Shown in pieces: positions 7,925 to 17,450 of a stretch of DNA of 64,000 bases; position 1 is the stretch's first letter, and every line of letters starts with the position of its first letter. This DNA comes from an uncultured Acidimicrobiia bacterium (GTDB taxonomy: Bacteria; Actinomycetota; Acidimicrobiia; Spongiisociales; Spongiisociaceae): positions 2,082,548-2,146,547 of the forward strand of contig OY282370.1 in the NCBI GenBank assembly GCA_958295745.1, given 5' to 3'. The notes below the pieces were generated by a model that saw only the letters and a program-made list of their open reading frames with translations, was not told the DNA's origin and did not search any database. The position numbers were made by a program, and so were the translations under genes.

Positions 7925-8770
7925 ATGCCCGGGTTGCTCGCCTTCCATGCCCATCCTGACGACGAGGTCACGTCCACGGGCGGGGCGCTGGCCAGATACG
8001 CCGCCGCCGGCGAACAGGTGGTGGTGGTCACCGCCACCGACGGAGCCGAGGGTGAGGTCCACAACTACGACGACCCCGATTCGATCCGCCCCCGCCTAGT
8101 GGAGCTGAGGGTGGAGGAGATCGCCGAGGCCCTAGCCGTCCTAGGGGTGCCCAACCATCATTTCCTCGGTTACCGAGATTCCGGAATGATGGGGACCGAG
8201 CCCAACGAAAACCCCGAATGCTTCTGGCAGGCCGACTTCATGGAGGCGACTGCCCGGCTGGTGCGCCTGGTTCGCAGGTATCGACCGGAGGTGATGACCA
8301 TCTACGATCCGTTCGGGGGTTACGGGCATCCCGACCACATCCAGGTGCATCGGGTCGGTATGGCCGCCTACTTCGGATCCGACGATTTGCGCCGGTTTCC
8401 GCTCGAGGAAGGCGAGGAGGTGTGGCGGGTGTCCAAGCTCTACATGACCAGCTGGCCTCGTTCGCGGGTGGAGGTGATGATCCGGAGTCGGCTGGCGGCC
8501 GGGCTCATGACCGAGGAGGAGGCGGAGGAAGCATCCGGTTGGGGCACCCCTGACGAGGAGATAACCGCCCTGGTGGACGTGATCCCTTGGGCGGACCACA
8601 AGGTGGCGGCGCTGCGCGCCCACCGTTCCCAGATACCCGAAGACTGGTTCATGCTGCAGGCGCCGGAGGAGGACGTTCCGAAGGTGCTCGGTCTGGAGGC
8701 CTTCCAGCGCATCTACTCGAGGGTGGACGCTCCCTTTCGCGAGGACGACCTGTTCACCGGTTTGCGCTGA
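7925..8770 (+). CDS. PIG-L family deacetylase, Mca-like (mycothiol S-conjugate amidase type)
   Basis: 281-residue zinc-dependent amidase. The metal-binding signature AFHAHPDDE is at residues 6-14 and the second histidine motif GYGHPDH is near residue 136. TDGAEGEVHNYDDP and the overall length fit Mca (mycothiol conjugate amidase) better than MshB, but the two cannot be separated safely by eye. Mca cleaves mycothiol S-conjugates during detoxification and is confined to mycothiol-making actinobacteria. The gene follows moaA by about 107 bases and looks independent; it is convergent with the aminotransferase gene. Confidence 0.86.
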   Translation: MPGLLAFHAHPDDEVTSTGGALARYAAAGEQVVVVTATDGAEGEVHNYDDPDSIRPRLVELRVEEIAEALAVLGVPNHHFLGYRDSGMMGTEPNENPECFWQADFMEATARLVRLVRRYRPEVMTIYDPFGGYGHPDHIQVHRVGMAAYFGSDDLRRFPLEEGEEVWRVSKLYMTSWPRSRVEVMIRSRLAAGLMTEEEAEEASGWGTPDEEITALVDVIPWADHKVAALRAHRSQIPEDWFMLQAPEEDVPKVLGLEAFQRIYSRVDAPFREDDLFTGLR

Positions 8771-8818
8771 AACCCCTCCTTCGGTCCCGTGAACATGGGA
8801 ATCCTGATCAGGCCGGCC

Positions 8819-9982
8819 TTACAGCTCGGCCGCCACCGCCTCGGCGAGCCGTTCGTACTCCTCGATCCGGTTGTACTGGTGCGCCGATATGCGCAGCAGG
8901 CGCTCGGGCGGTCTAGGCCAACCGAACACCATCGCTTCGATGGACCACTTGGAGCGAAGCCGGGCCATCATCGGGTCGAAGATGGTGCCGGCGGGTTCTG
9001 AAGAGCCGGGCAGCGGTATCGAAGCGATCGATCCGATCATCGAGTCGGGGGCGGGGGGCTCTACCCCCAGCGCATCGACCAGGATGTCCCTCCCCGCCAG
9101 GCAGAGTTCTCGGTTGGTGCGGCGCACACCCTCCCAGCCGTCCGGTTGGAGCGCCCCCACCGCGTCCAGAGCGTCGGGGACCGACAGCCAGGCGGTGGGG
9201 TCGTCGGTCCCGGTCCAGTCGAACTGGGTGTGGAGGTGCCCTCCCGCGGCCGGCCAGGCCCCGTTGTAGCCGTGGCTGACCACCGCCGGGTAGACCGCCG
9301 GGCGCCGGTCCTCCCGTACATATAGGAACGCCGAGCCCTTCGGGGCGCACATCCACTTGTGGCAGTTGGCCGTGATATAGGAGGCGCCGATGGAGGAAAC
9401 GTCGAAGTCGACCATTCCCGGGGCGTGCGCCGCGTCCACCAGCACCTCGACGCCGGGTTCGAGGGCCGTCACCAGCTCTTCGACCGGGAGGACGAGGGCG
9501 GTGGGAGAGGTTACGGAGTCGATCAGCAGCAGCCTGGTGCGGTCGGTGACCGCCGCCGTCACGCCGTCTATCACCTGCCGGGGGCTGTCGATGGGAAACG
9601 GGAAGGATGCGGTTACCACCCTTGCGCCCGTGCGGGCGGCGGTCACGGTTGCCGCGTTGCGGCAGGCGTTGTAGCCGTGGTCGGTGATCACGATCTCGTC
9701 GCCGGGCCGCAGGATCGCCTCCAACGAGCGGAGCACCGCGTTTACCCCCTCGGTGGCGTTGTTCACGAAGGCCAAGCCGGCCGGGTCGGCGCCGACGAAC
9801 TCGGCCAGCCGTTCCCGGGCCCGGTCGAGGGCCGGTTGGTAGTGCTCGAGCATGAACCGGGTCGAGTTGGATTCGAGCAGATCCCGCCACCTCTGCTGGG
9901 CTTCGAGGGCCGGGACGGGCGCGGCGCCGAAGGAACCGTGGTTGAGGTGGCTGACGGTCGGATCGAGACGCCATATGCTCAC
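8819..9982 (-). CDS. PLP-dependent class V aminotransferase (isopenicillin N epimerase/cysteine desulfurase-like)
   Basis: 387-residue fold type I PLP enzyme. The N-terminal HLNHGSFGAAP matches the isopenicillin N epimerase-like branch. The cofactor-binding Asp and His are in VLVDAAHAPG, and the Schiff-base lysine is in ANCHKWMCAPKGSAFLY (about residue 210). The downstream HTQFDWTGTDDPTAWL fits the same branch. Reaction unknown: members include epimerases, desulfurases and lyases. The other class V enzyme in this window (57802-58944) is only distantly similar. ATG 9982 is the natural start. Confidence 0.88.
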   Translation of the reverse strand: MSIWRLDPTVSHLNHGSFGAAPVPALEAQQRWRDLLESNSTRFMLEHYQPALDRARERLAEFVGADPAGLAFVNNATEGVNAVLRSLEAILRPGDEIVITDHGYNACRNAATVTAARTGARVVTASFPFPIDSPRQVIDGVTAAVTDRTRLLLIDSVTSPTALVLPVEELVTALEPGVEVLVDAAHAPGMVDFDVSSIGASYITANCHKWMCAPKGSAFLYVREDRRPAVYPAVVSHGYNGAWPAAGGHLHTQFDWTGTDDPTAWLSVPDALDAVGALQPDGWEGVRRTNRELCLAGRDILVDALGVEPPAPDSMIGSIASIPLPGSSEPAGTIFDPMMARLRSKWSIEAMVFGWPRPPERLLRISAHQYNRIEEYERLAEAVAAEL

Positions 9983-10380
9983 CGGGGCAGGTTACCCGCC
10001 GCCTCCGACACCTATGGAATCGGGGATGGCGGGACCGGTCCGCCCCGCCGGTCGGAAGCTCGGGTCGGTGTCCCACCACACCCACCGATCACGTCAGGCT
10101 GGTAACTTTGTCTCCGACCGAGACGGACGGGCCCAGGGGGCTCTGACGACGGATTTCAGCCGCCCATTCAAGCGCCCGCCGAGGCAGGCGGCGTCTCACC
10201 GCATTGGAGGCTTTGAACCGGGGCAACCTCACACCGCAGTCGTCTGATGCCGTGAAGTAATGCTGTGAAGTCGGGGGAGGGGATGTTGCCGGATCGTGGT
10301 GTCTGGTTACGGGGTGTTGGGTTGTTTTGTGTTCTGGTCTGGGGTTTTGGTGTGTGCGGGTGGTGTTGGGCGAGGATAGG
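9983..10380. other. Intergenic region with abrupt G/T-rich skew
   Basis: No convincing gene. From about 10265 the + strand becomes very rich in G and T and poor in A and C, a bias that continues into the S-layer-like gene. The skew therefore starts in non-coding DNA, upstream of the likely promoter. Confidence 0.6.
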
Positions 10381-10411
10381 TTGCGGGGGGGGGGGTAGTT
10401 ATTGTTATAAT
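10381..10411 (+). promoter_or_regulatory. Promoter of the S-layer-like gene with G11 in its spacer
   Basis: TATAAT at 10406-10411 is a perfect -10 box. The best -35 candidate, TTGCGG at 10381-10386, is 19 bases upstream, and the spacer includes most of a run of eleven G (10385-10395). Losing two G would bring spacing to the optimal 17. This layout resembles promoters that phase-vary by slippage. Confidence 0.6.
10385..10395 (+). repeat. Homopolymer G11
   Basis: Eleven consecutive G residues between the -35-like and -10 elements of the S-layer-like gene. Prone to slipped-strand length change, and also to sequencing error. Confidence 0.85.
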
Positions 10412-10484
10412 GGGTTTCCCGGGCTGGCATGTGTGTGCCGGCCGGGGTTGTAGGTCTTGTTCAGGAAGGAAAGGGTTCGGTCTG

Positions 10485-13400
10485 ATGGCTCTGGTGTGTG
10501 TGCGGCGGTCGTGGTTGGCTGTTGTTGTGGTGTTGGGTTTGGTGGGGTCGTTGTTGGCTGTTGGGGTGGTTCCGGCGGCGGCGGTGGATGGCAAGGCGGA
10601 TAATGAGGCTGTGTATTCGGCGTGTGTTGGTCCGGCGTTGGAGTCGTTGGGTTTGGTTGATGTTGTTGGGTCGTTTGCTGAGGACGCGGTGAATTGTTTG
10701 GGGCATTATGGGATTACTAGGGGTCGTACGGCGACTACGTATGATCCGGGTGCTCCGGTGTTGCGTTGGCAGATGGCGTTGTTCTTGACGAGGGCTACGG
10801 GTCCGGCGGGTGTGTCGTTGTTGGCGGACCCTGCGGATGACTTCACGGACTTGGAGGGTGTTTCGGACGAGATCCGTTCGGCGGTCAATCAGATGGTGGG
10901 GTTGGGGATCATGTCGGGTAGGAGCGGCGGTCGGTTCTCGCCGGATACGGCGGTGTCTCGGGCGGAGATGGCTTCGATGTTGGACGCGTTTTTGGTCAAG
11001 GCCCGGCCGGGTAAGGGCGCTTTCGGCGGCGAGGCGGGTGTGGATGAGTTGGGGGATGTTTCGCCTGATGCTACGGGGTTTACTGACATCGGGAGCGTGA
11101 CGCGTGGTCAGTATTCGGCGATTGAGCGGATGTTCGAGTTGGGGGTTACTCGGGGGACGTCGGATGATCAGTTCTCTCCTGGGGGTTTGGTTACTCGGGC
11201 GCAGATGGCGGCGTTCATTACTCGGATGTTGGCGCATACGGTGGCTCGTCCGGCTGGGTTGACGATGCAGGCGAGTGCGTTGTCGGTTGCGGGGACTTCG
11301 GATAGTTTGGGGGATGTGGATTTGGTGGTGTCGTTGCGTGATTCGATTCATATGGCGGTGGCGGATGAGTCTGTGGATGTGTTCAGTTCCTCGAATGCGG
11401 GGGATGCGTTCGGGTCTGATGGGCGTTGCTCTGCGGATGAGGTGTTGAGGTTGGGGGATGGTACGGGGGTGTGTGAGATCGAGGTGTCTGATGGGCAGAC
11501 GGACTCGGATGGGGATGTGGAGATCACGGGTCAGTTTGGTGCTTCGGCGACGGTGTGGGCGTGGGCTGGTGATGTTGGTGATCGGTTCGATGTTGATGAT
11601 ACGGTGTGGGCGTCGTTGGAGATCACGGTTACGAAGCCGGCTACGAAGCTGCGGATCACCGATGATATGGCTGTGAATGCGATGGCGGCGAAGTTCGGCG
11701 CTTCGGTGAAGTTCACTGTTCAGGTGGTGGACGAGGACGGTGAGGCGGTTGCGTTGAAGGACGTGTCCTTCAACGCGAGCGTGCGGGAGTCCACCTTGAG
11801 CGGCGCTCAGGGGGCTTCAGCGAATCATGGTTCGTATGCCCAGTCGTATAAGACGGACGAGGACGGGAAGGTGGAGTTCACGTTCCGTCAGACGGATCCG
11901 CGGTCGGGCAGTGACAACACGGGCGACACGGCGTGGCTGGATCTGGACATCGGCTCGGGCACCTTGACCTCCGGCTCGACGAAGAGGATTTTCGAGCTCG
12001 ATGACAAGACCACGTTGAAGATGGCTGGCGTCGAGGCGGGTAATGACACCGCGGCGGCGGCTGTGGTGTGGAGGGACTCGACGGCAACGCCGTCGTTTCT
12101 GAAGCTCTCCCAGGATGTTTCGTATAGCGAGGCCTCGAAGGCGGACAATGGCGTGTTGCATGTCGTCAGGGCCACCCTGACCGACCAGTTCGGCGACCCC
12201 GTGTCCCGCCAGAAGATACATTTCACCTCGGATGACCCACTCGGTGTCGGGGAGCAGGCCGAGGACGCTCTTTTGGCGCATGTGCGGACCTTCGCCCTCG
12301 GCGTTGGCACCCAGGTCTGGAAGGCTTACGGGTTCCAGATTCTGCATGATCTGCGCGGTGAGGCGCGTTATACGAGGACCACCAACAGAAGAGGGGTAGC
12401 CGCCCTGACCTACTACCGCAAGTCCGATACTTCGGTGATCGAGATGGTCAGGGCCCGGCTGGTGCGCGGTGAGGACGACGCGAAATTCGTGACCGGTGAT
12501 CCGTCTGACCTGATGAGCGAGGATCGGCTGGCTGTCTATTGGGTCAACGAGCTGGCCGACGGAGGTTCGGCTTGGGGCCGGATCCTGGTGCAGGACGCTG
12601 AGAACAACCGGATAGTGATCGGCGCCGCCGACGGCGGGGTGAAGATGGTCGCCTACGATCCCAACGATCATTTCACCGGGCTCAGCGGTCCGGTTGCCTT
12701 GGCCGATTTCGAGAAGGATCTGAAAGGCGACGCAGCCCACGTCACTGTGAGCGGCTACGACGACAGCGCGAGGAGTGTGAGCTCGTTCACTCTGGCACCG
12801 GAATGGGAACAGGTCGATCTGTCGAAGATACCCGTTCCGACCGCTTTGGGGCTGGCTGCAACCAATCTCAACGGAGGCAACGTCCATTACGCGGTCGACG
12901 GGGATACGATCGTGGTCGGTTCGTATCGGGAGAACAACTACGCGGGCGCCGTATACGTGTACGACGGTCCGGACGATGCGACCCCGACCAGGCTGACCGC
13001 CCCCACCCCCCAGCCGTCTACCTTTACGGGGGATTACAGCACCGGCGATTGGTTCAACAAGCCCTGGTACCTAAACCTGCCCACCTCGGGCGGTTGGTTC
13101 GGCTGGGCGGTGGACATCCGCGGCGACACTCTGGTGGTGGGAGAGCCGGGCCGTCTCAGCAGCCGTATGCTCAATTTTCCCGGCGGCAGCCCGATAGACG
13201 GCGCGGCCACAGACGGGACCGTCTACGTCTATACCAGGGGCGGCGGCGGCGACTGGGTACTGGACGCCACGTTTACCGCGAGCCTTTCCACCCTGGGCGG
13301 GACGCCGCACAACCAACATGGATTCGAGTTCGGCAGCGCGGTCGCTGTGTCCAAGAACGAGGAGGTCATAGCGGTCGGGGCACCCAGGTACATCGCCAAC

Positions 13401-14300
13401 GTAAAGTTAGGAGGGGTGTACCTGTACGAACGGCCCACCTCAGTCCCTGCCGGCACCGGTGCCTGGAACGACGACGACGGCGCCAACTCGACCCGGCTGG
13501 AACCGACGGCCGCCGATATCAACGCCAATCATAACCGGTGGTCGCGGGCTTTTGCCAGGTATCGGGAGCTGGCCGTCTCTGAGGACGGTTCCACGGTGGT
13601 GGTCGCCGGCAGTGAGTTGAGGGCCGTCGTGGACGGGGTCACATACGAATGGGCGGGCGCCGCCTACGTGTTCACCGAGCCCGATGGAGGATGGACCAAC
13701 GCCGTGGTAACGCCGGATGCCAAGCTGACATCTCCCACTCCCTACCACTCCGAGAGGCTGGGAAGGACGGTGGCGGTGTCGGCCAACGGGGACACGGTGT
13801 TGGTTTCGGCCAACTTCCGGCCCAACATGATGCGGCGGGGCAAGGTGCTGGTGTTCGCTCGGCCCGCCTCGACTTCTGACGCCGGAAAGTGGGACGACGA
13901 CCCCTCTCCGTCCGCCGTGCTGAGACCCCCGGATCATCCCGACGCGCCGTCGACCTGCACCTCCTCCGCCGGTCCGGTTCTCGGATGCAACATAGGCGAG
14001 CTCTTCGGGCAGTGGGTGGACATCACCGACGACGGAGACCGGATTCTGGCTTCCCGCTCTTACCGCACCGAGGGCTACCTGCGAGGCGCCATGCACCTGT
14101 TCACCAAGCCCGCCGGCGGCTGGTCGACGGTCACCGACAGCAACCAACCCGCGTCGGTCGAGTATCTGGGAGCGGAACCTCGCGCCGCTCTGGGGTGGAG
14201 GAACCATTTCGACCAGTCCACCGGGAACATATGGACCGCCGACAACGACCCCGACGCCGGTAACGCCTTACGGATGTTTCGTATAGATACGGCCTCGTAG
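10485..14300 (+). CDS. Large SLH-domain surface protein with beta-propeller-like repeats
   Basis: Predicted secreted, wall-anchored protein of 1271 residues. A signal peptide (about 1-33, ending VVPAAA) is followed by three S-layer homology repeats at about 58-105, 119-172 and 199-250; the second and third have the GRFSPDTAVSRAEMA and DQFSPGGLVTRAQMA patterns. Ig-like or invasin-like domains come next. The last 450 residues hold about six FG-GAP-like blades (for example FGWAVDIRGDTLVVGEP, FGSAVAVSKNEEVIAVGAP), suggesting a beta-propeller. ATG 10485 is chosen because it begins the signal peptide and has an AAGG-type site upstream; an in-frame ATG at 10410 lies within the -10 box. The first 405 codons are G/T-rich (TTG, GTT, GGG), the remainder C-rich, so the gene looks mosaic. 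Confidence 0.88.
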   Translation: MALVCVRRSWLAVVVVLGLVGSLLAVGVVPAAAVDGKADNEAVYSACVGPALESLGLVDVVGSFAEDAVNCLGHYGITRGRTATTYDPGAPVLRWQMALFLTRATGPAGVSLLADPADDFTDLEGVSDEIRSAVNQMVGLGIMSGRSGGRFSPDTAVSRAEMASMLDAFLVKARPGKGAFGGEAGVDELGDVSPDATGFTDIGSVTRGQYSAIERMFELGVTRGTSDDQFSPGGLVTRAQMAAFITRMLAHTVARPAGLTMQASALSVAGTSDSLGDVDLVVSLRDSIHMAVADESVDVFSSSNAGDAFGSDGRCSADEVLRLGDGTGVCEIEVSDGQTDSDGDVEITGQFGASATVWAWAGDVGDRFDVDDTVWASLEITVTKPATKLRITDDMAVNAMAAKFGASVKFTVQVVDEDGEAVALKDVSFNASVRESTLSGAQGASANHGSYAQSYKTDEDGKVEFTFRQTDPRSGSDNTGDTAWLDLDIGSGTLTSGSTKRIFELDDKTTLKMAGVEAGNDTAAAAVVWRDSTATPSFLKLSQDVSYSEASKADNGVLHVVRATLTDQFGDPVSRQKIHFTSDDPLGVGEQAEDALLAHVRTFALGVGTQVWKAYGFQILHDLRGEARYTRTTNRRGVAALTYYRKSDTSVIEMVRARLVRGEDDAKFVTGDPSDLMSEDRLAVYWVNELADGGSAWGRILVQDAENNRIVIGAADGGVKMVAYDPNDHFTGLSGPVALADFEKDLKGDAAHVTVSGYDDSARSVSSFTLAPEWEQVDLSKIPVPTALGLAATNLNGGNVHYAVDGDTIVVGSYRENNYAGAVYVYDGPDDATPTRLTAPTPQPSTFTGDYSTGDWFNKPWYLNLPTSGGWFGWAVDIRGDTLVVGEPGRLSSRMLNFPGGSPIDGAATDGTVYVYTRGGGGDWVLDATFTASLSTLGGTPHNQHGFEFGSAVAVSKNEEVIAVGAPRYIANVKLGGVYLYERPTSVPAGTGAWNDDDGANSTRLEPTAADINANHNRWSRAFARYRELAVSEDGSTVVVAGSELRAVVDGVTYEWAGAAYVFTEPDGGWTNAVVTPDAKLTSPTPYHSERLGRTVAVSANGDTVLVSANFRPNMMRRGKVLVFARPASTSDAGKWDDDPSPSAVLRPPDHPDAPSTCTSSAGPVLGCNIGELFGQWVDITDDGDRILASRSYRTEGYLRGAMHLFTKPAGGWSTVTDSNQPASVEYLGAEPRAALGWRNHFDQSTGNIWTADNDPDAGNALRMFRIDTAS

Positions 14301-14342
14301 CCGCGGAGAAACGCCAGACCTTACCGCACCAACCACAAACCT

Positions 14343-14386
14343 CAGGGCGGGGGGCCTCCACTTCGGTGGGGCACCCGCCCTGTTTA
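14343..14386 (+). terminator. Intrinsic terminator after the S-layer-like gene
   Basis: Outer arms CAGGGCGGG and CCCGCCCTG enclose a second stem capped by a TTCG tetraloop, followed by TTT. It sits about 40 bases after the stop codon. Confidence 0.75.
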
Positions 14387-14658
14387 CGCCTATTGCCCCG
14401 GATTGAACCGTACCGGGTGAACTGCCCTGGGTTTATAGGAGGCTGTTTTGTGTGAGCCGAGGAAACGGCCCAATACCGGCAGTCGTGAAACGGTTGACGG
14501 GAAGAGCCGATGACCGCGGCGTCGCAACCAACCGCACACGGGGGGAGCGGGGCTTCGGTGGAGACTCCCGTCTGCCTCCAAATCCGGCCGCCGAAGGTGT
14601 TTCTCGATCCTGTAGAATCGGCCTCCGGCCCGAGGGACATCGTAAGGAGGGTCGCCCC

Positions 14659-17358
14659 GTGATGATCGATGGTTTTTTCCACCAGCTTCCTGACATCGAT
14701 CCCGAAGAGACCCAGGAGTGGATCGACTCGCTCGAAGCCGTGGTCAACCAGCGCGGGAAGACCAGGGCCCGTTTCCTCATGCGGGCGGTGCTGCAGCGGG
14801 CCCGGGAGCTGCAGGTCGGGTATCCGGCCACCGTATCCACCCCGTACGTGAACACGATTCCCGCCGAGGAACAGGCCTGGTTTCCCGGCGATGAGTTCCT
14901 GGAGAAGAGGATACGCCGCTTCATCCGTTGGAACGCGGCGGTCATGGTGGTGAACGCCAACAAGGTCGCGGAGGGGATCGGGGGGCATCTCTCGACCTTC
15001 GCCTCCTCCGCCGCCCTCTACGAGGTGGGTTTCAACCATTTCTTCAGGGGCAAGTCCGGCGGCCTGCCCGGGGATCACGTCTACATCCAGGGGCATGCGG
15101 CGCCCGGCATCTACGCCCGGGCCTTCCTGGAGCACCGTCTGGAGGAAGAACAGCTCGAGAACTTCCGCCGCGAGCTGTCCGGCCGCGGGCTCTCTTCCTA
15201 CCCGCATCCCCGGCTCATGCCGGAGTTCTGGGAATACCCCACGGTCTCGATGGGCCTCGGGCCGATCGCCTCGATCTACCAGGCCCGTTTCAACCGTTAC
15301 CTCCACAACCGCCGGCTCGACGATACGAGCGAATCCCGGATATGGTGCTTCGTAGGCGACGGCGAATGCGACGAGCCCGAAACGCTGGGTTCCATCTCGC
15401 TGGCCGCCCGCGAGCAGCTGGACAACCTGATCTGGGTGGTCAACTGCAACCTCCAGCGGCTCGACGGCCCGGTCCGCGGCAACGGCAAGATAATCCAGGA
15501 GCTCGAGGCGGTGTTCCGGGGGGCGGGCTGGAACGTCATCAAGGTGATATGGGGATGGGGTTGGGACGAGCTGCTGGCCCGCGACGTGAACGGGGTGTTG
15601 CTGCACAAGATGAACACCACGGTGGACGGCGAGTACCAACGGCTCAAGGCCTCCCCCGGTTCGGTGATACGGGAGAAGTTCTTCGGACCGGACGCGCGGC
15701 TGCGCCGGATGGTCGCCCATCTCTCCGACCAGCACCTCGAGAAGCTCCCGCGCGGCGGCCACGACTACAAGAAGCTGTACGCGGCCTACAAGGCGGCCCT
15801 CGAGCAGGAAGGCGCCCCCACGGTGATCCTGGCCAAGACCATCAAGGGCTGGACGCTCGGACCCGACATCGAGGGCCGCAACGCCACCCATCAGGTCAAG
15901 AAGATGTCCAACGAGCAGTTCCGGGAGCTGAGGGAACGGCTCAGCCTGCAGGAGGACATCCCCGCCGAGCTGTTGGAGGACGGCCGGGGGCTTCCGTTCT
16001 GCCGCTTCGCCAGGGACTCCGCCGAATACCTGTACATGATGGACCGGCGCAAGGCCCTCGACGGGGAGCTGCCGAGCCGCACGGTGCGGATCAAGCGCCC
16101 CCTCGTGCTTCCCGACCCCGCCGTCTACGAGGAGTTCCACGCCGGGACCGGTTCGCTGGCCGCGTCCACCACCATGGCCTACGTCCGCCTGCTCAGAAGC
16201 CTGGCCCGCGACGAGGAGTTCGGCGAGCTGGTGGTGCCGATCGTGCCGGACGAGGCCCGCACCTTCGGCATGGACGGCCTGTTCCGCGAGCTGAAGATAT
16301 ACGCCTCGGGCGGCCAGAAGTACGAACCGGTCGACGCCGACATGCTCCTCTCCTACAAGGAGGCCCAGGACGGGCAGATCCTCGAAGAAGGGATCACCGA
16401 GGCGGGGTCGATGTGCAGCTTCATCGCCTCCGGAACCTCTTACGCCGATCGGGGGGTGGCCACCATCCCGTTCTTCGCCTTCTACTCGATGTTCGGGTTC
16501 CAGAGGGTGGGGGACCTGATCTGGCAGGCGGCCGACGCCAGGGCCAGGGGTTTTCTCATGGGGGCCACCGCCGGGCGCACCACGCTGGCCGGGGAGGGGC
16601 TGCAGCACCAGGACGGACACAGCCACATACTGGCCGGGACCAACCCCGGCGTCGTTTCCTACGATCCGGCCTTCGCCTACGAGCTGGCGGTGATAGTCGA
16701 GCACGGCCTCCGGCGGATGTGCGTCGATCAGGACGATGTGATCTTCTACATCACCATATACAACGAGAACTACGTCCAGCCGCCCATGCCCGAAGGAGTC
16801 GAGGAGGGGATCATCGAGGGAATGTACCGGTTCGCCGAGCCGCCGGACGATACGCCCCACCGAGCCGCCGTCCTGTTCTCCGGCCCCAGCCACGGCGCGG
16901 CCCGCTGGGCCAGGGAAGAGCTGGCCGAACGCTACGGCGTGGGGGCCGAACTGTGGAGCGTCACCTCCTACGGGGCGCTGAGGGACGACGCCATATCGAC
17001 CGAGAGATGGAACCGCCTCCATCCCGCCGAGCCGCCCCGCCGCCCCCGGGTGACCGAGCTGCTGGCGGGGGTGGACGGTCCGGTAGCGGCGGTTACGGAC
17101 TACATGCGGGCGGTCCCCGACCAGGTGGCGCGCTGGATTCCCCAGCCGTATGTCTCGCTGGGCACGGACGGGTTCGGCCGCTCCGACACGCGAGAGTCCC
17201 TGCGGAGGTTCTTCGAGGTAGACGGTCCGCACATCGCGGTCGCCGTCCTGTCCCGGCTGGCGGCTTCGGGGGAGGTCGAGCCGTCGGTGGTGGCCGAGGC
17301 CATCGACCGCTACGGCATCAGCCCCGACGCCGTTGATCCTTGGCACGTCGACGATTAG
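14659..17358 (+). CDS. aceE: Pyruvate dehydrogenase E1 component, homodimeric type
   Basis: Thiamine-diphosphate enzyme that decarboxylates pyruvate and acetylates the E2 lipoyl group. 899 residues, close to other AceE proteins. The ThDP motif GDGECDEPE is near residue 235, followed by LDNLIWVVNCNLQRLDGPVRGN, and the C-terminal transketolase part has GRTTLAGEGLQHQDGHSH. AAGGAGG at 14644-14650 supports GTG 14659 (spacing 8) or ATG 14662 (spacing 11) over the longer frame from 14452. A TGTAGAAT -10-like element lies about 45 bases upstream; the same octamer precedes gltB. E2 and E3 are not in the window. Confidence 0.95.
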   Translation: MMIDGFFHQLPDIDPEETQEWIDSLEAVVNQRGKTRARFLMRAVLQRARELQVGYPATVSTPYVNTIPAEEQAWFPGDEFLEKRIRRFIRWNAAVMVVNANKVAEGIGGHLSTFASSAALYEVGFNHFFRGKSGGLPGDHVYIQGHAAPGIYARAFLEHRLEEEQLENFRRELSGRGLSSYPHPRLMPEFWEYPTVSMGLGPIASIYQARFNRYLHNRRLDDTSESRIWCFVGDGECDEPETLGSISLAAREQLDNLIWVVNCNLQRLDGPVRGNGKIIQELEAVFRGAGWNVIKVIWGWGWDELLARDVNGVLLHKMNTTVDGEYQRLKASPGSVIREKFFGPDARLRRMVAHLSDQHLEKLPRGGHDYKKLYAAYKAALEQEGAPTVILAKTIKGWTLGPDIEGRNATHQVKKMSNEQFRELRERLSLQEDIPAELLEDGRGLPFCRFARDSAEYLYMMDRRKALDGELPSRTVRIKRPLVLPDPAVYEEFHAGTGSLAASTTMAYVRLLRSLARDEEFGELVVPIVPDEARTFGMDGLFRELKIYASGGQKYEPVDADMLLSYKEAQDGQILEEGITEAGSMCSFIASGTSYADRGVATIPFFAFYSMFGFQRVGDLIWQAADARARGFLMGATAGRTTLAGEGLQHQDGHSHILAGTNPGVVSYDPAFAYELAVIVEHGLRRMCVDQDDVIFYITIYNENYVQPPMPEGVEEGIIEGMYRFAEPPDDTPHRAAVLFSGPSHGAARWAREELAERYGVGAELWSVTSYGALRDDAISTERWNRLHPAEPPRRPRVTELLAGVDGPVAAVTDYMRAVPDQVARWIPQPYVSLGTDGFGRSDTRESLRRFFEVDGPHIAVAVLSRLAASGEVEPSVVAEAIDRYGISPDAVDPWHVDD

Positions 17359-17450
17359 CCGAGGGCGGCGTTGTCCGCGCCGGGGCCGGCAGGTGTGATG
17401 GGCCATTTTTAATGGTTTGTATGTTTGGGTGATGGTGAAGGGTGTTGGAT

